Numbered from the stretch's first letter, positions 1 through 9,876 are shown. The stretch: DNA of 64,000 nucleotides from Primula veris (GCA_963682055.1 OY821741.1:21336711-21400710), one strand, 5' to 3'. The notes: generated from the letters alone by a model not told the origin. Program-made: numbers and translations.

Positions 1-665
1 AAAAATATGGTATTTTGTTATACACGTGACTTATATTTTTATAAGTTCAATCATTCTGTTAATGTAAAAATGTGCAACTGTGATTATTGCTTATTTTTGT
101 TTAAGGTTTCAAGTCAGATGAAAATTCGTGTCCGTTTCGTCAAACCTTCATTCATGATCGTTAGTAAAGGAATGTGAACAAATATGGACAAAACTTTCAC
201 TAAACAAACATGAACATGAATATATCATTTTCCTTGTTATCATGCAATTAAGTTCAACTTGGTTACTGCAGACCCAATTAGTTACCATCAATCACACATA
301 GATTATCGTCAAGGAGACGTGACACACTCTTTACAATAAAAGAGGTAGCGATACTCTTTTCTTTTTCTTTGGTAAACCAAAGATTTTTTCCATATAGATA
401 TTTCTATTTTGTAACCCCGAACTCTTGTCTAGTTTTGTGTATCTAATTTTGTAACCCCTATAACCTATATAGAAAAACGGATTATCGAATCGTATAAAAT
501 CGATCATGCACATAAGCTGAAAGCTAAGAAATAGCAAGTGTATATTTTATGTTTATTGTTTTTCATTTAAATCATTGTACGCCTATTGTGGTTTGTAATT
601 TTTTTGCATATTTAGTAGTATGTTTTTCATGAGTCAAGTAATAAAAAATTTAAGCCATTCAAATG

Positions 666-848
666 TAACATAACAAAGTACAACCATATTTAGTGTAAGC
701 GTTTTAGAACATAATTTTTTTTGTTAAAAGTCACAATAAAAACATAGCAAAGTACAAATATAGTTTAGTGTACGTGTTTTAGAACATTAAATATTATGTT
801 AAAAGTCACAATAGAAACATAAAAAAGTGCAAATATACTTGGTGTAAT
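666..848. repeat. Tandem repeat, about 75-bp period, 2.5 copies
   Basis: Units start at about 666, 740 and 815. Each contains acata-caaagtacaa, a 'tagtgta-g-gttttagaaca' block and gttaaaagtcacaata. The third copy is partial. Confidence 0.7.
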
Positions 849-1558
849 TGTGTTAAAAATGAAAAAAAAAATCTAATTAATATCCATAAAAAATATAAAA
901 AAGCTTTATGTCTTAACAAAAATAATATTAACAACTAATGATAATGAGTTGGTAATTTGCTAACGTAAAAATAATATTTATTAATTCTGTTGTTATTACC
1001 AAATGAAAAATGTAATTAGGTAATCAGTTAGTATTTTACAACCAAAAGTATTATAATCAGTTAGTATTTAGCAACCAAAAGTATTATAATCACTAAGTAG
1101 TTGGTAATTTTCTAACCGATAAAGTTGCATTTACTATTTAGTTGGTATTTATTAACCGAAAATTACCATCAAAATTCTTACTTCTTTTTTTGGTAGTTCA
1201 CAAATATCTTCAACTCCATCTCATGATCGTTTTTATACATTAGACGATTGAAGATGAATCTAGACATATTATGTCTCTACCAGATTTTTAAAGAATATGA
1301 TTAAACTGTTTTGGCCATTTTGGTGGAGTTTAAAGAGGTGGTCGGTCACCTAATAAGTTTTTAAGAGAGGAACGAAAGGAGAGAGAAACATATGAGAAGT
1401 GGAGGGTATATTGGTAATATATGATTGTAAAATCATGACCGTTGGACAAAATAAATAAATTATGACGTGGCTTAATCTCAGCCATTGTTTCACTGTGTAT
1501 AATTCATTGTACAACTATGCTCCGTGCGTATAGCATTGCTGAACTTGTTTTGGTTTTG

Positions 1559-1563
1559 GTCTC
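1559..1563. repeat. Target site duplication of Tat element (left)
   Basis: The 5-bp sequence gtctc abuts the TGATAG start of the 5' LTR. The same gtctc follows the TTTATCA end of the 3' LTR at 18904-18908. Confidence 0.93.
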
Positions 1564-2132
1564 TGATAGAACATAAAAAATATATCCGAATATTCTATTT
1601 GGGTAATAATCAACCCACTTTATAAATGGGTATCCAACGCTTAAATGGGTCGTCTCATACTTTTTATAGGAATTGAGGTGTTACTATTAAAAGCCCAAGC
1701 CCAATCAAAGGGGGACCCATGTCTGAAAAATTCCTGGGATGAAGACATTTGTCAATATCTTAGAAGGCGCAGTTGCCTATAAATAGCCAACTACCCCTCC
1801 TAGAAAAGGACCAGAAAATCTATCCAAAAAATATAGAGAGAAGTTGAGAAAAGAGAGAAACTAACCAACGCACACCACTTCTAGAAATAAACCGAGAAAA
1901 GACAGCCGAGCACCGAATAAAAGGGGAGAAAGATCAAGACGAGAGACTAAATAGTCATATCGAGCACAATTGTCAAAACCGAAATACTAGTCCGAGCAAG
2001 TGTAATAGTTCGAACAAGGATAATAATCCGAGCAATAATAAAGATCAGGAAGTGTCCTTTATTCACGGTTGATTTACTATTATATCATTGTTGAAAAGCC
2101 TAACGCGACCGACCAAAGTTATGGCTTTATCA
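1564..2132 (+). repeat. 5' LTR of Tat element (569 bp)
   Basis: It begins TGATAGAACAT and ends GGCTTTATCA. The copy at 18335-18903 has the same length and only about nine substitutions, three of them clustered at positions 15-25. A TATA box (TATAAATAG, 1778-1786) should drive the genomic RNA. Purine-rich R/U5 sequence follows. Confidence 0.96.
1778..1786 (+). promoter_or_regulatory. TATA box of the 5' LTR
   Basis: TATAAATAG sits about 214 bp into the LTR. The identical motif is at 18549-18557 in the 3' LTR. It is the expected core promoter for the sense transcript that starts upstream of gag. Confidence 0.75.
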
Positions 2133-2134
2133 AA

Positions 2135-2152
2135 TGGCGCCGTCTCCGGGAA
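2135..2152 (+). other. Primer binding site, tRNA-Asp-like
   Basis: TGGCGCCGTCTCCGGGAA begins two bases after the 5' LTR. TGGCGCCGT is the complement of the 3' end of plant tRNA-Asp, the usual primer of Athila/Tat elements. The downstream half matches less well, so assignment to tRNA-Asp is by family resemblance. Confidence 0.85.
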
Positions 2153-2211
2153 TTATCTAGTTCCCAACTAGTTTAGAATTCGAATACCAATACTCTGCCA
2201 GACGAGCGACA

Positions 2212-3171
2212 ATGGTTACCAATGTAGAGGAAACCCATCCCGAGATAATAGAAACCAATAACCAAAACACGCAAATTAGCCAACAAGACATCGACGATCT
2301 ACTCGCCATCCACGACAGATATGAAGCTATCCAATCCGGAAACCAACCAACAACCTCCTACGTCAACCAAGAACAACCGGTCGAACCACCCCGATATTTC
2401 ATCGAAGGGATTGTCGACGAACACCCTTCGTCCTCGGAGGACGAACAAGACGTGCCCGTATTAAGGCGTGCACGAAGACGCTTAACCGGATCCCAAGAAG
2501 GGCCGAGCTCAAGAGTCCCTTTGCCTACAGCCTCGGTCAACTCCGGTGCTCGTTTACAAACGGACGAAGCTCATCAGTTTGGCATGCCCGAGGATCATGT
2601 ACTCGGACAGTCGCCCCGACTACCGACTAATTCTCCGAGGATGATTACACCACCCACGGTGGAGGTACAACATGTTGTTCCGTTAGCCGATGAAAGGAAC
2701 TACGCCCAGCTACAAGCTCAGCTGGCGGCATGCATGGCAGCCATGACAGCGGCCGGCATCGTATTGCCAGTTATCCAACCCGACAAAGACCCACGCCATG
2801 AAGTGGAAGATTCTGCCTACAGGGCAGCCCTGGAGGCAGCGGGTCGGCGACCCGATACAAGAGTCCCCCACCAAGGGGGCAATGTCCCAATAACTATCGT
2901 CCATCCGAACACTCATATGGAACGTGTCCACACAAACACGAAGGACGGTAGATATCCCGAATACAGGATCGGGGAAGGATATGGCCCACCACCACATCAG
3001 GGAGGATACCCTCCCCCTACCAAGTCACGGATGACGCGTTCCAACAGGCTTGGAACGTATGCCAAGAAACCCCGTGTGCTGAACAGATCACGCGGTACCG
3101 CAATCCTATGGGATTCGTCATCCCCGAATTCAGGCTCTATGATGGGAAGAGTTGCCCTATCGACCATCTGA
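2212..3171 (+). CDS. gag: gag, N-terminal part (frame broken near 3013-3017)
   Basis: This open frame starts with the first ATG after the primer binding site and encodes the poorly conserved N-terminal part of Gag: acidic and Gln/Pro-rich stretches, then an Ala/Gln-rich segment at about residues 160-185. The conserved retrotransposon gag domain is not in this frame. From about 3018 the plausible coding sequence lies one frame over and runs without a stop into the ORF at 3108. The switch falls at a five-C run (3013-3017) and is explained by a single missing base. Everything in this frame after about residue 268 is therefore out-of-frame translation. A programmed frameshift inside Gag is not known for these elements, so a mutation or a base-calling error is more likely. 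Confidence 0.8.
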   Translation: MVTNVEETHPEIIETNNQNTQISQQDIDDLLAIHDRYEAIQSGNQPTTSYVNQEQPVEPPRYFIEGIVDEHPSSSEDEQDVPVLRRARRRLTGSQEGPSSRVPLPTASVNSGARLQTDEAHQFGMPEDHVLGQSPRLPTNSPRMITPPTVEVQHVVPLADERNYAQLQAQLAACMAAMTAAGIVLPVIQPDKDPRHEVEDSAYRAALEAAGRRPDTRVPHQGGNVPITIVHPNTHMERVHTNTKDGRYPEYRIGEGYGPPPHQGGYPPPTKSRMTRSNRLGTYAKKPRVLNRSRGTAILWDSSSPNSGSMMGRVALSTI

Positions 3172-6100
3172 GGCACTACAAGACGAAGATTGAACTGTGG
3201 ATTGATGACCATGCACTGATGTGCAAATTTTTCAAAAACAGCTTGGGTCAAGAGGCTTCGTCATGGTATCACAACTTACCACGGGGCTCCATTAGAGACT
3301 GGGCAGAATTGCTAAGAGCATACTCCACCCGGTACGCTGCTCATCGGAAAAAGAAGGTTAGTATCGAAACCCTTCTTAAAATGGCGATGATGCCAAATGA
3401 AAGGCTCAACGATTACTGCATACGTTTTATCGACGTAGCAAACCAGATTCCACGATATGCCAATAATATAGCCATCCAAAACTTTATCAATTCCATCCCT
3501 AATGGCTATTGGGCGAGAAGGAAGTTCATAGGCAAAAACTTCCCGACCACTGATTCCCTGCTAGCCTATTGTACCCACCTCACCGATAAAAACGACGAAC
3601 TGCGTTTCCTCAACCGAACTCTACCGAGAAGAGAGTCGGTCCGCGAGGCACAGGTGGGTCGCAAAAGAGTTAGGAATAACCAGGGAGAAGCATTCCAACC
3701 GACCAGAAAGGGCAAAGAGCCCGAGGTCCATAGCAGGGTAGAGCGACCACGAGCACTAGAGCCCAAACCGCTCCAGATCGCATACCCAACACCGACCAAC
3801 GAACATAAACCGCTCCAGCTCACCTACCCAATGCCACCCAAGCCGTTTCAACAAGGTCGGCCCCAAGAAAGGGAACACCGAAATACTTTCGGATCGGTCG
3901 AGCTGCGATACACTTTCGACTTGTCTGCTGAAGATATCCTCAAGGATATATGCAGGAAAAGTTGGTATTCCCGACCGCAACCGATCAACACTCCCCCCAA
4001 TCAGAGAGATTCCAAGCTCTTCTGCGCATATCATGAGGATCACGGCCATCTCACTGAGCATTGCCGTAACCTGCGATGGAGAATGAACCAGTGGGGCGAT
4101 GCAGGATACCTAGCCAAGTTCATCAAAGGAGCTGGGAATAAAGGCAAACAACTGGCCATCGAAGGATCCGACAACCGGCAAGGCAAAACGATCAACGTCG
4201 TTCATATGACAAGACCCAAGGGTCCAGGCGGGGAACGATCGCGACAATGGCAGCTGGCCCATTTTGGCCAAGTATCCAAGGCATCACAGGCGTCGACCTC
4301 TAAACGACAATGCACACAACGACGACATCCGCCCATTTCTTTCTCGGATCTTGACGAAGAAGGGGTGATTTACCCCCATGGAGACGCCATTAACCTCCGA
4401 GTTCAAATTGGCCTAGACACGGTCAGCAGGGTACTTGTCGACCAAGGAGCCTCTTGTGATATCATGTACAGGGAGCTCTTCGACAAAATGGAACTCAAGC
4501 TGCAAGATCTACGGCCTACTGACGTCACACTGATCGGATTCATCTCCGAAACGACTAAACCGTTGGGTAAGATCGTCCTCAGTGTCACAACCGGGTCCGT
4601 GTCGGTTCCCGTGGAGTTCTTAGTGGTTAATGACCACTCCGGTCACAATGCAATATTGGGCCGACCTTGGTTACATGCCATGAAGGCCATACCCTCGACC
4701 TATCACCAAAAGGTCAAATACCCAAATGACAGGGGAGAGATCGAGACAGCCAGAGGATGTCAAGAGGATTCAAGACGCTGCGAGGAAATCACCGCGACTC
4801 TCCAAAAACAACGAAGCATGGTGGAACAACCCACCAGCACCAAGAAGCTGATCAACCAAATATCCAAAGCCGAAAGGGTTGTTGAAGAACAAGTAGGAGA
4901 GACACTCAGGAAGGTGTATATACCAGATATGGACGAGGAGCATTACTTCCTCCTCGGCGACAACCTTCCAAAACAGGAATCCGAAGAGTTGAAGGCATTC
5001 CTTCTCAGCAACACTGATAAATTCGCCTGGAGCCCTAAAGATATGCCGGGCCTAGACCCCAATACAGTATGCCACCACCTAAGTGTAAACACCGAGTACA
5101 AGCCGATAGCACAGAGGAGCAGGAAAGTGTCTGTACAGCATAGAGCAGCTATAATCGCTGAAGTACAAAAGTTATTGGAGGCTGGAGCCATAAGAGAGGT
5201 TTACTATCCAAAATGGTTGTCCAACCCGGTCGTCGTCCCTAAGAAGAACGGAAAGGAGAGAGTATGTATAGACTTCACAAACCTCAACAAAGCCTGTCCG
5301 AGGGACCACTTTCCCCTTCCAAGGATTGATCAACTGGTGGACGCAACTGCGGGGGCAGAACGGATGACCTTCCTTGACGCATATTCAGGATACCATCAAA
5401 TTCCCCTCGCCCGCGAAGATCAAGAAAAGACTTTGTTTATATCACCTTTGGGAAATTATTGCTATACGGTAATGCCGTTCGGCCTACGCAATGCGGGAGC
5501 AACATACCAAAGGATGATAACAAGGGTATGTCGAGATCATATAGGGAAGACGATGGAGGTATACATAGACGACATGGTCGTCAAGAGCGAAAGAGCCACA
5601 TCCCAACTTCAAGATATCGGGGACGTTTTCCGAACGCTGGGCGAGCACAAACTGAAACTCAATGCGAGCAAGTGTGCATTTGGCGTCAGCAAAGGGAAAT
5701 TCTTGGGGCATATGGTTAGCCGACGAGGAATAGAGGCTAACCCCGATCAAATAACGGCTCTACGAAACCTAGAAGCGCCTAAGAATAAGAAACAGGTACA
5801 AGAGCTCATGGGAATGATGGCCGCGCTGAGCAGGTTCATTAGCCGATCCGCAGATAAGGGACGGCCATTTTTTGAATCACTCAAGAAGGATAGAAAATTC
5901 GTCTGGGACCCGGAATGTGAAGTCTCATTCAACAATCTCAAAGAGTACTTGAGGACACTGCCACTGCTAGTAAGGCCGAACAAAGAAGACATTCTGGCAT
6001 GCTACCTAGCAGTTTCCACTACAGCTGTGAGCGCAGTTATCCTAAGAGAAGAAGGTCGCGAACAATTTCCGATCTACTTCGTCAGCAAGACTCTGGTCGA

Positions 6101-6401
6101 AGCCGAAACACGTTATCTACCCTTGGAGAAGCTGTGTCTGGCATTGGTCGTCACAACCAGAAAGTTGCCACACTATTTCATAGCTCATCAGGTCCGGGTA
6201 TACACAAAATTTCATATCAAAGAGTCACTTCGACGGACGGACATTAGCGGCCGAGTTGCCGCCTGGGGGGTCGAGCTATCCCAATTTCATATCCAGTTCG
6301 CACCCCGTCATGCCATAAAGGGACAAGTCCTGGCCGATTTCGTCGCAGAATTCACCGAAGGCTATGACGAGCCTTTGGCACTCACTCCACAATCACACTA
6401 G
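3108..6401 (+). CDS. gag-pol: Tat gag-pol: gag domain, zinc motif, protease, RT, first RNase H
   Basis: A 1097-residue reading frame, open upstream to about 3018, so the ATG at 3108 is only the first internal Met. In order: the capsid-like retrotransposon gag domain (residues about 5-165, with a WYHNL motif); a Cys/His nucleic-acid binding motif CAYHEDHGHLTEHC near residues 306-319; an aspartic protease around LVDQGASCDIMY with catalytic Asp445; RT from about residue 700 with FLDAYSGYHQ (Asp757), MPFGLRNAGATYQR and YIDD (Asp821/822); and a connection/RNase H domain at about 920-1070 in which the usual first catalytic Asp is absent (AVSTTAVSAV), as in the degenerate first RNase H of Tat elements. 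The frame stops at TAG (6399-6401), just before the second RNase H, and the same frame continues beyond the stop. Confidence 0.95.
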   Translation: MGFVIPEFRLYDGKSCPIDHLRHYKTKIELWIDDHALMCKFFKNSLGQEASSWYHNLPRGSIRDWAELLRAYSTRYAAHRKKKVSIETLLKMAMMPNERLNDYCIRFIDVANQIPRYANNIAIQNFINSIPNGYWARRKFIGKNFPTTDSLLAYCTHLTDKNDELRFLNRTLPRRESVREAQVGRKRVRNNQGEAFQPTRKGKEPEVHSRVERPRALEPKPLQIAYPTPTNEHKPLQLTYPMPPKPFQQGRPQEREHRNTFGSVELRYTFDLSAEDILKDICRKSWYSRPQPINTPPNQRDSKLFCAYHEDHGHLTEHCRNLRWRMNQWGDAGYLAKFIKGAGNKGKQLAIEGSDNRQGKTINVVHMTRPKGPGGERSRQWQLAHFGQVSKASQASTSKRQCTQRRHPPISFSDLDEEGVIYPHGDAINLRVQIGLDTVSRVLVDQGASCDIMYRELFDKMELKLQDLRPTDVTLIGFISETTKPLGKIVLSVTTGSVSVPVEFLVVNDHSGHNAILGRPWLHAMKAIPSTYHQKVKYPNDRGEIETARGCQEDSRRCEEITATLQKQRSMVEQPTSTKKLINQISKAERVVEEQVGETLRKVYIPDMDEEHYFLLGDNLPKQESEELKAFLLSNTDKFAWSPKDMPGLDPNTVCHHLSVNTEYKPIAQRSRKVSVQHRAAIIAEVQKLLEAGAIREVYYPKWLSNPVVVPKKNGKERVCIDFTNLNKACPRDHFPLPRIDQLVDATAGAERMTFLDAYSGYHQIPLAREDQEKTLFISPLGNYCYTVMPFGLRNAGATYQRMITRVCRDHIGKTMEVYIDDMVVKSERATSQLQDIGDVFRTLGEHKLKLNASKCAFGVSKGKFLGHMVSRRGIEANPDQITALRNLEAPKNKKQVQELMGMMAALSRFISRSADKGRPFFESLKKDRKFVWDPECEVSFNNLKEYLRTLPLLVRPNKEDILACYLAVSTTAVSAVILREEGREQFPIYFVSKTLVEAETRYLPLEKLCLALVVTTRKLPHYFIAHQVRVYTKFHIKESLRRTDISGRVAAWGVELSQFHIQFAPRHAIKGQVLADFVAEFTEGYDEPLALTPQSH

Positions 6402-6704
6402 CAGATACATGTCGACGGATCAGCCATCAAGGACGGATCAGGAGCAGGGATCGTCCTAAAGTCTAGAGAGGGAGCAATCATCGAAAAAAGCATAAAATTG
6501 GGCTTCCGAGCTACCAACAATGAGGCAGAATACGAGGCCATGATAAATGGCATGCTTATTGCCCGGTCCCTCGGATGCTCCCACTTAATTGCAAGCTCAG
6601 ACTCCATGCTCATCGTCAATCAAGCCATCGGCGAGTACCAAGCGAAAGATGATAGAATGATCCTCTACCAAGAGAAAGTCCAAAGCTTGATGGCAACCTT
6701 CTGA
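6402..6704 (+). pseudogene. pol: Second (archaeal-type) RNase H, isolated between two stops
   Basis: This segment is in the same frame as the upstream pol and downstream integrase ORFs, bounded by TAG at 6399-6401 and TGA at 6702-6704. It shows the archaeal-type RNase H pattern: HVDGSA (Asp codon 6414-6416), NNEAEYEA (Glu codon 6528-6530) and SDS (Asp codon 6600-6602). The fourth acidic residue, in HADALA (codon 6750-6752), lies beyond the TGA. Without readthrough the domain cannot be completed or joined to RT or integrase. The second RNase H is a hallmark of the Tat lineage. Confidence 0.9.
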
Positions 6705-8129
6705 CAGTGCGAGTTAGTAAGAATCAATCGCACCGAAAATGCACATGCCGATGCCTTGGCCACCCTAGCCTCGACATTAACATTGACCGACACCCGGTCG
6801 ATCACAGTGGAACTACTGCCGACCCCGAGCATAATAAAAAGGGTAGGCCGGGTGACGTCGATACAGTACGAACTAGGTTGGATGGAGGACATGACCCATT
6901 ATCTGCGAAGTGGAACGCTTCCGGCCGACAAGATAAAAGCGCTGAAAATTACAAGAAAAGCTCCTCGCTTCTGGCTATCCGAGGACGATAAACTATACAA
7001 ATCCAGTTACCGGGGACCCCATCTACTATGCGTCCCGACCGAGCTACAACTGCCGGTCTTGGAGGAAATCCACGAAGGATCTTGCGGAGCACACATCAAA
7101 GGGCGATCCCTTGCAAACAAGGCAGTGACCCAAGGATATTGGTGGCCCTATATCAAGCGAGACGCCGATGCGTACGTCCAACGATGCGACAAGTGCCAAC
7201 GATTCGCCAAGATACCACGGCTCCCTTCATCTATGATGACCCCGGTATCGGCACCATGGCCGTTCGCTCAATGGGCAATTGATTTGGTCGGTAAACTCCC
7301 AAGAGCACCTGGGAATGTGGAATATCTGATCGTTGCGACTGATTATTTCACCAAATGGGTCGAAGCCAAACCCCTCCGAGAAATCAAAGCCAGCAACGTC
7401 AAACAATTCGTTTGGGAATACATCATAACTAGGTTCGGTATACCGTACGCTATAGTCGCCGACAACGGAACCCAGTTCAAAGATGCCAAGTTACAGCTGT
7501 GGTACGAGGAACTAGGTATCCGAAAATTCTATTCGACGCCGACATACCCACAAGGAAACGGGCAAGCCGAAGTGTCAAACCGAACAATATTAGACGGCAT
7601 CAAGACCACCCTTGAACAGGCAAAGGGGAGGTGGCCCGAGCGGCTACTCAACGTTTTATGGTCGTGCCGAACTACACCCAAGACGGGCACCAAGGAAACC
7701 CCGTTTAGCTTAGCATACGGTGTTGAGGCCATCATACCGACAGAGATCGGGCTACCCACGCTCCGAACGACGTTGGTCGAGCAGGGAAACAATGAACAAC
7801 GAATGAGAGAAGAGCTCGACATGATAGACGAGAAACGAGAGATAGCGGCCCTTACCCTAGCTAAGTACCAACAAAGCGTGAAGCAAACCTATGACAAGAG
7901 AGTAAAAGGGTCCAAAGAATTCATGGTAGGAGAACTGGTGCTGCGACGAGTGACGGTCTATACCCGCAACGAAATACATGGCAAGCTAAGCCCTACCTGG
8001 GAAGGCCCATACGAAATCGTCAAGCAAACAAGTCCAGTCTCTTACAAAATCAAAAGCGTCCTGTTCGCCAACAGCCGAGGGGAAAAGAATTCTTGGAATG
8101 TGGCTAACCTAAAGAAGTACTACGTATAG
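6705..8129 (+). CDS. pol: Tat pol C-terminal part: end of RNase H and integrase
   Basis: Open from the TGA at 6702-6704 to the TAG at 8127-8129; the first Met is at 6756. It starts with the last RNase H motif (HADALA). Integrase follows: an HHCC zinc-binding region (His in IHEGSCGAH, then CDKC), a catalytic core with Asp176 (AIDLVG), Asp236 (VADNGTQF) and Glu272 (GQAEVSNR) counted from the Met at 6756, giving exact DD35E spacing, and a C-terminal PTWEGPYEI (GPY/F) module. There is no chromodomain. Integrase would insert the cDNA copy; the 5-bp TSD fits. It should be made as part of one polyprotein, so the upstream stops would prevent its synthesis unless read through. Confidence 0.94.
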   Translation, partial: QCELVRINRTENAHADALATLASTLTLTDTRSITVELLPTPSIIKRVGRVTSIQYELGWMEDMTHYLRSGTLPADKIKALKITRKAPRFWLSEDDKLYKSSYRGPHLLCVPTELQLPVLEEIHEGSCGAHIKGRSLANKAVTQGYWWPYIKRDADAYVQRCDKCQRFAKIPRLPSSMMTPVSAPWPFAQWAIDLVGKLPRAPGNVEYLIVATDYFTKWVEAKPLREIKASNVKQFVWEYIITRFGIPYAIVADNGTQFKDAKLQLWYEELGIRKFYSTPTYPQGNGQAEVSNRTILDGIKTTLEQAKGRWPERLLNVLWSCRTTPKTGTKETPFSLAYGVEAIIPTEIGLPTLRTTLVEQGNNEQRMREELDMIDEKREIAALTLAKYQQSVKQTYDKRVKGSKEFMVGELVLRRVTVYTRNEIHGKLSPTWEGPYEIVKQTSPVSYKIKSVLFANSRGEKNSWNVANLKKYYV

Positions 8130-8232
8130 GCAATCCTCCGAATACAAGTACAAGTGCTACCTTACCCTTCTTTCTTAATGGCATTATCGTTCTTCTTTTG
8201 AATGAATAAAATATATTATCATGTTGTCTACT

Positions 8233-8839
8233 AATACTATGAAATTCCCAACATGGCCGAAGTGCCTAGGAATACTATGAAATTCCGTAAATGGCGTGTT
8301 ACCGAAGGAACGCCTAGGAATACTATGAAATTCCCAACATGGCCGAAGTGCCTAGGAATACTATGAAATTCCCAACATGGCCGAAGTGCCTAGGAATACT
8401 ATGAAATTCCCAACATGGCGTGTTACCGAAGGAACGCCTAGGAATACTATGAAATTCCCAACATGGCCGAAGTGCCTAGGAATGCTATGAAATTCCCAAC
8501 ATGGCCGAAGTGCCTAGGAATACTATGAAATTCCCAACATGGCGTGTTACCGAAGGAACGCCTAGGAATACTATGAAATTCCTAACATGGCCGAAGTGCC
8601 TAGGAATACTATGAAATTCCCAACATGGCGTGTTACCGAAGGAACGCCTAGGAATACTATGAAATTCCCAACATGGCCGAAGTGCCTAGGAATACTATGA
8701 AATTCCCAACATGGCATGTTACCGAAGGAACGCCTAGGAATACTATGAAATTCCCAACATGGCCGAAGTGCCTAGGAATACTATGAAATTCCCAACATGG
8801 CGTGTTTTCAAAGGAACGCCTAGGAATACTATGAAATTC
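8233..8839 (+). repeat. Mixed 38/48-bp tandem array after pol
   Basis: Fourteen full units and one partial unit. All begin AATACTATGAAATTCC and end GCCTAGG. A short form A (38 bp, middle atggccgaagt) and a long form B (48 bp, middle atggcgtgttaccgaaggaac) occur in the order A B A A B A A B A B A B A B, then a 15-bp partial. Unit starts: 8233, 8271, 8319, 8357, 8395, 8443, 8481, 8519, 8567, 8605, 8653, 8691, 8739, 8777, 8825. Only a few units carry substitutions (8271, 8481, 8567, 8691, 8777). Arrays in this 3' region are typical of Tat/Ogre elements and can seed satellites. Confidence 0.95.
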
Positions 8840-9132
8840 ATATGCAGGTACAATGCAAGGAATTATTCAGGTCCACATTACGGCGGCGATACAATACAAA
8901 TTGGCTAAAACAATGAAGGAGAATCAATCTAAACAACGAAATATCAACAAGAAGCATCTCCAAAACAGGAATAACGAAATAACAAATGATTTAGCAAGGA
9001 AAAATCAATCCAATCAATCAAATAGCAATACGGCAATGGAAAGGTACAAAATAGGAACAAAGAAATAACATAAATAGTCCTCGCCCGCATTACGGAGGCA
9101 ACAAGAAGATCATCGACACTAAAGAGATTCAT

Positions 9133-9771
9133 TTAAGAAGAGCTACTGCAGGAGGAGCACGACGGTAATTGACCGAGCTCAATCTCTTCGTCATCTGTCG
9201 TTGTGTACCCATCAGACTCGTCACCATCAAAACGCTCCTCAGAAATGAGGGCATCAAAATTGGTCGTATGAGCCCCAACACAAGTCAGCGTCTGAAGCCG
9301 CGCGTTGAACTCGGCTTCTTTCACGAACTCGTGAGCATCCGAGGCCGCTTTACGGCGATCGTCGTCAAAGGAGAGGTTACGGCGAGCTTCGATCATAGCT
9401 GCGGAAGCATCGTATCTGGCACGGGACAAACGGAAATACTTCACCAACACGTTGGCCTTGGTCACAAGCAACTTTAATTTGCCGAAGTACTTGTCCTTTG
9501 CACGCCAATATCGATCCAAACGACGCTCCTGAACCTCAACAGTATGCTCGGCACGGCGAACGTATTCTCGAAAAAAGGCCGCCTGGGTTTTCAGCTTGGT
9601 CCGCAGTCGAGCACATTGGTTGGTCAATTTGACATTTTTGCTCATCAAAACAATGTAGGGCCACCTGTCAGGCACCTCACTAGCCGCACTAGATGAGACC
9701 TCGTCCCGGGCAGCACCACTAGGTCCTAACCCCGGGTTAACTAGGCATGGAGAACCAGCCTGGTGCGACAT
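9133..9771 (-). CDS. Antisense coiled-coil protein a (212 aa)
   Basis: Unrecognised protein encoded opposite to pol. After a Gly/Ala/Ser-rich head, residues about 50-165 are Lys/Arg/Glu/Ala-rich with heptad-like spacing typical of coiled coils. The tail is acidic (DGDESDGYTTTDDEE) and ends in Cys/Ser repeats. ATG at 9769-9771. A TATA-like TATAAAAAATT lies about 110 bp upstream (9877-9887), after a pure G run (plus strand, about 9797-9819) and an A run that would form a C/T-rich leader. It lies just downstream, in antisense sense, of the spliced gene ending at 9924. It could alternatively be a last exon of that gene, because TTTTATAG at about 9785-9793 resembles a splice acceptor. No catalytic motif is visible. 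Confidence 0.65.
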   Translation of the reverse strand: MSHQAGSPCLVNPGLGPSGAARDEVSSSAASEVPDRWPYIVLMSKNVKLTNQCARLRTKLKTQAAFFREYVRRAEHTVEVQERRLDRYWRAKDKYFGKLKLLVTKANVLVKYFRLSRARYDASAAMIEARRNLSFDDDRRKAASDAHEFVKEAEFNARLQTLTCVGAHTTNFDALISEERFDGDESDGYTTTDDEEIELGQLPSCSSCSSSS

Positions 9772-9876
9772 AGTAGCATGTGCCTATAAAAAAAAAGAGG
9801 GGGGGGGGGGGGGGGGGAGAAGAACGAGATGAGATGAATATACAAAAAGAGAAAAAAAAAAAAAAAAAAGAGAGAG

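Larger units (their letters stand above)
1..1563. other. AT-rich intergenic DNA left of the Tat element
   Basis: No coding region is convincing here. The only open frame of note, about 68 codons on the minus strand near 331-537, has low-complexity composition and no family signature. Short tandem repeats lie at 666-848 and about 1019-1160. The stretch ends at the gtctc target site (1559-1563) of the retrotransposon. Confidence 0.7.

Noticed and set aside
331..537. 68-codon minus-strand frame with a Lys-rich end
   Set aside because: Short, AT-driven, no supporting signals.
2358..7822. Several minus-strand frames of 60-100 codons opposite gag-pol
   Set aside because: Shadows of the sense polyprotein codons; no family similarity and no own signals, in contrast to the antisense ORFs after pol.
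8233..8839. CRISPR-like array (regular repeats of 38/48 bp)
   Set aside because: Units are contiguous without unique spacers, the genome is plant nuclear, and the array sits in a known repeat-prone part of a Tat element.
9797..9869. Long G and A runs as a regulatory G-quadruplex
   Set aside because: A single uninterrupted G tract next to an A tract is more simply a simple-sequence expansion in the leader of antisense ORF a.
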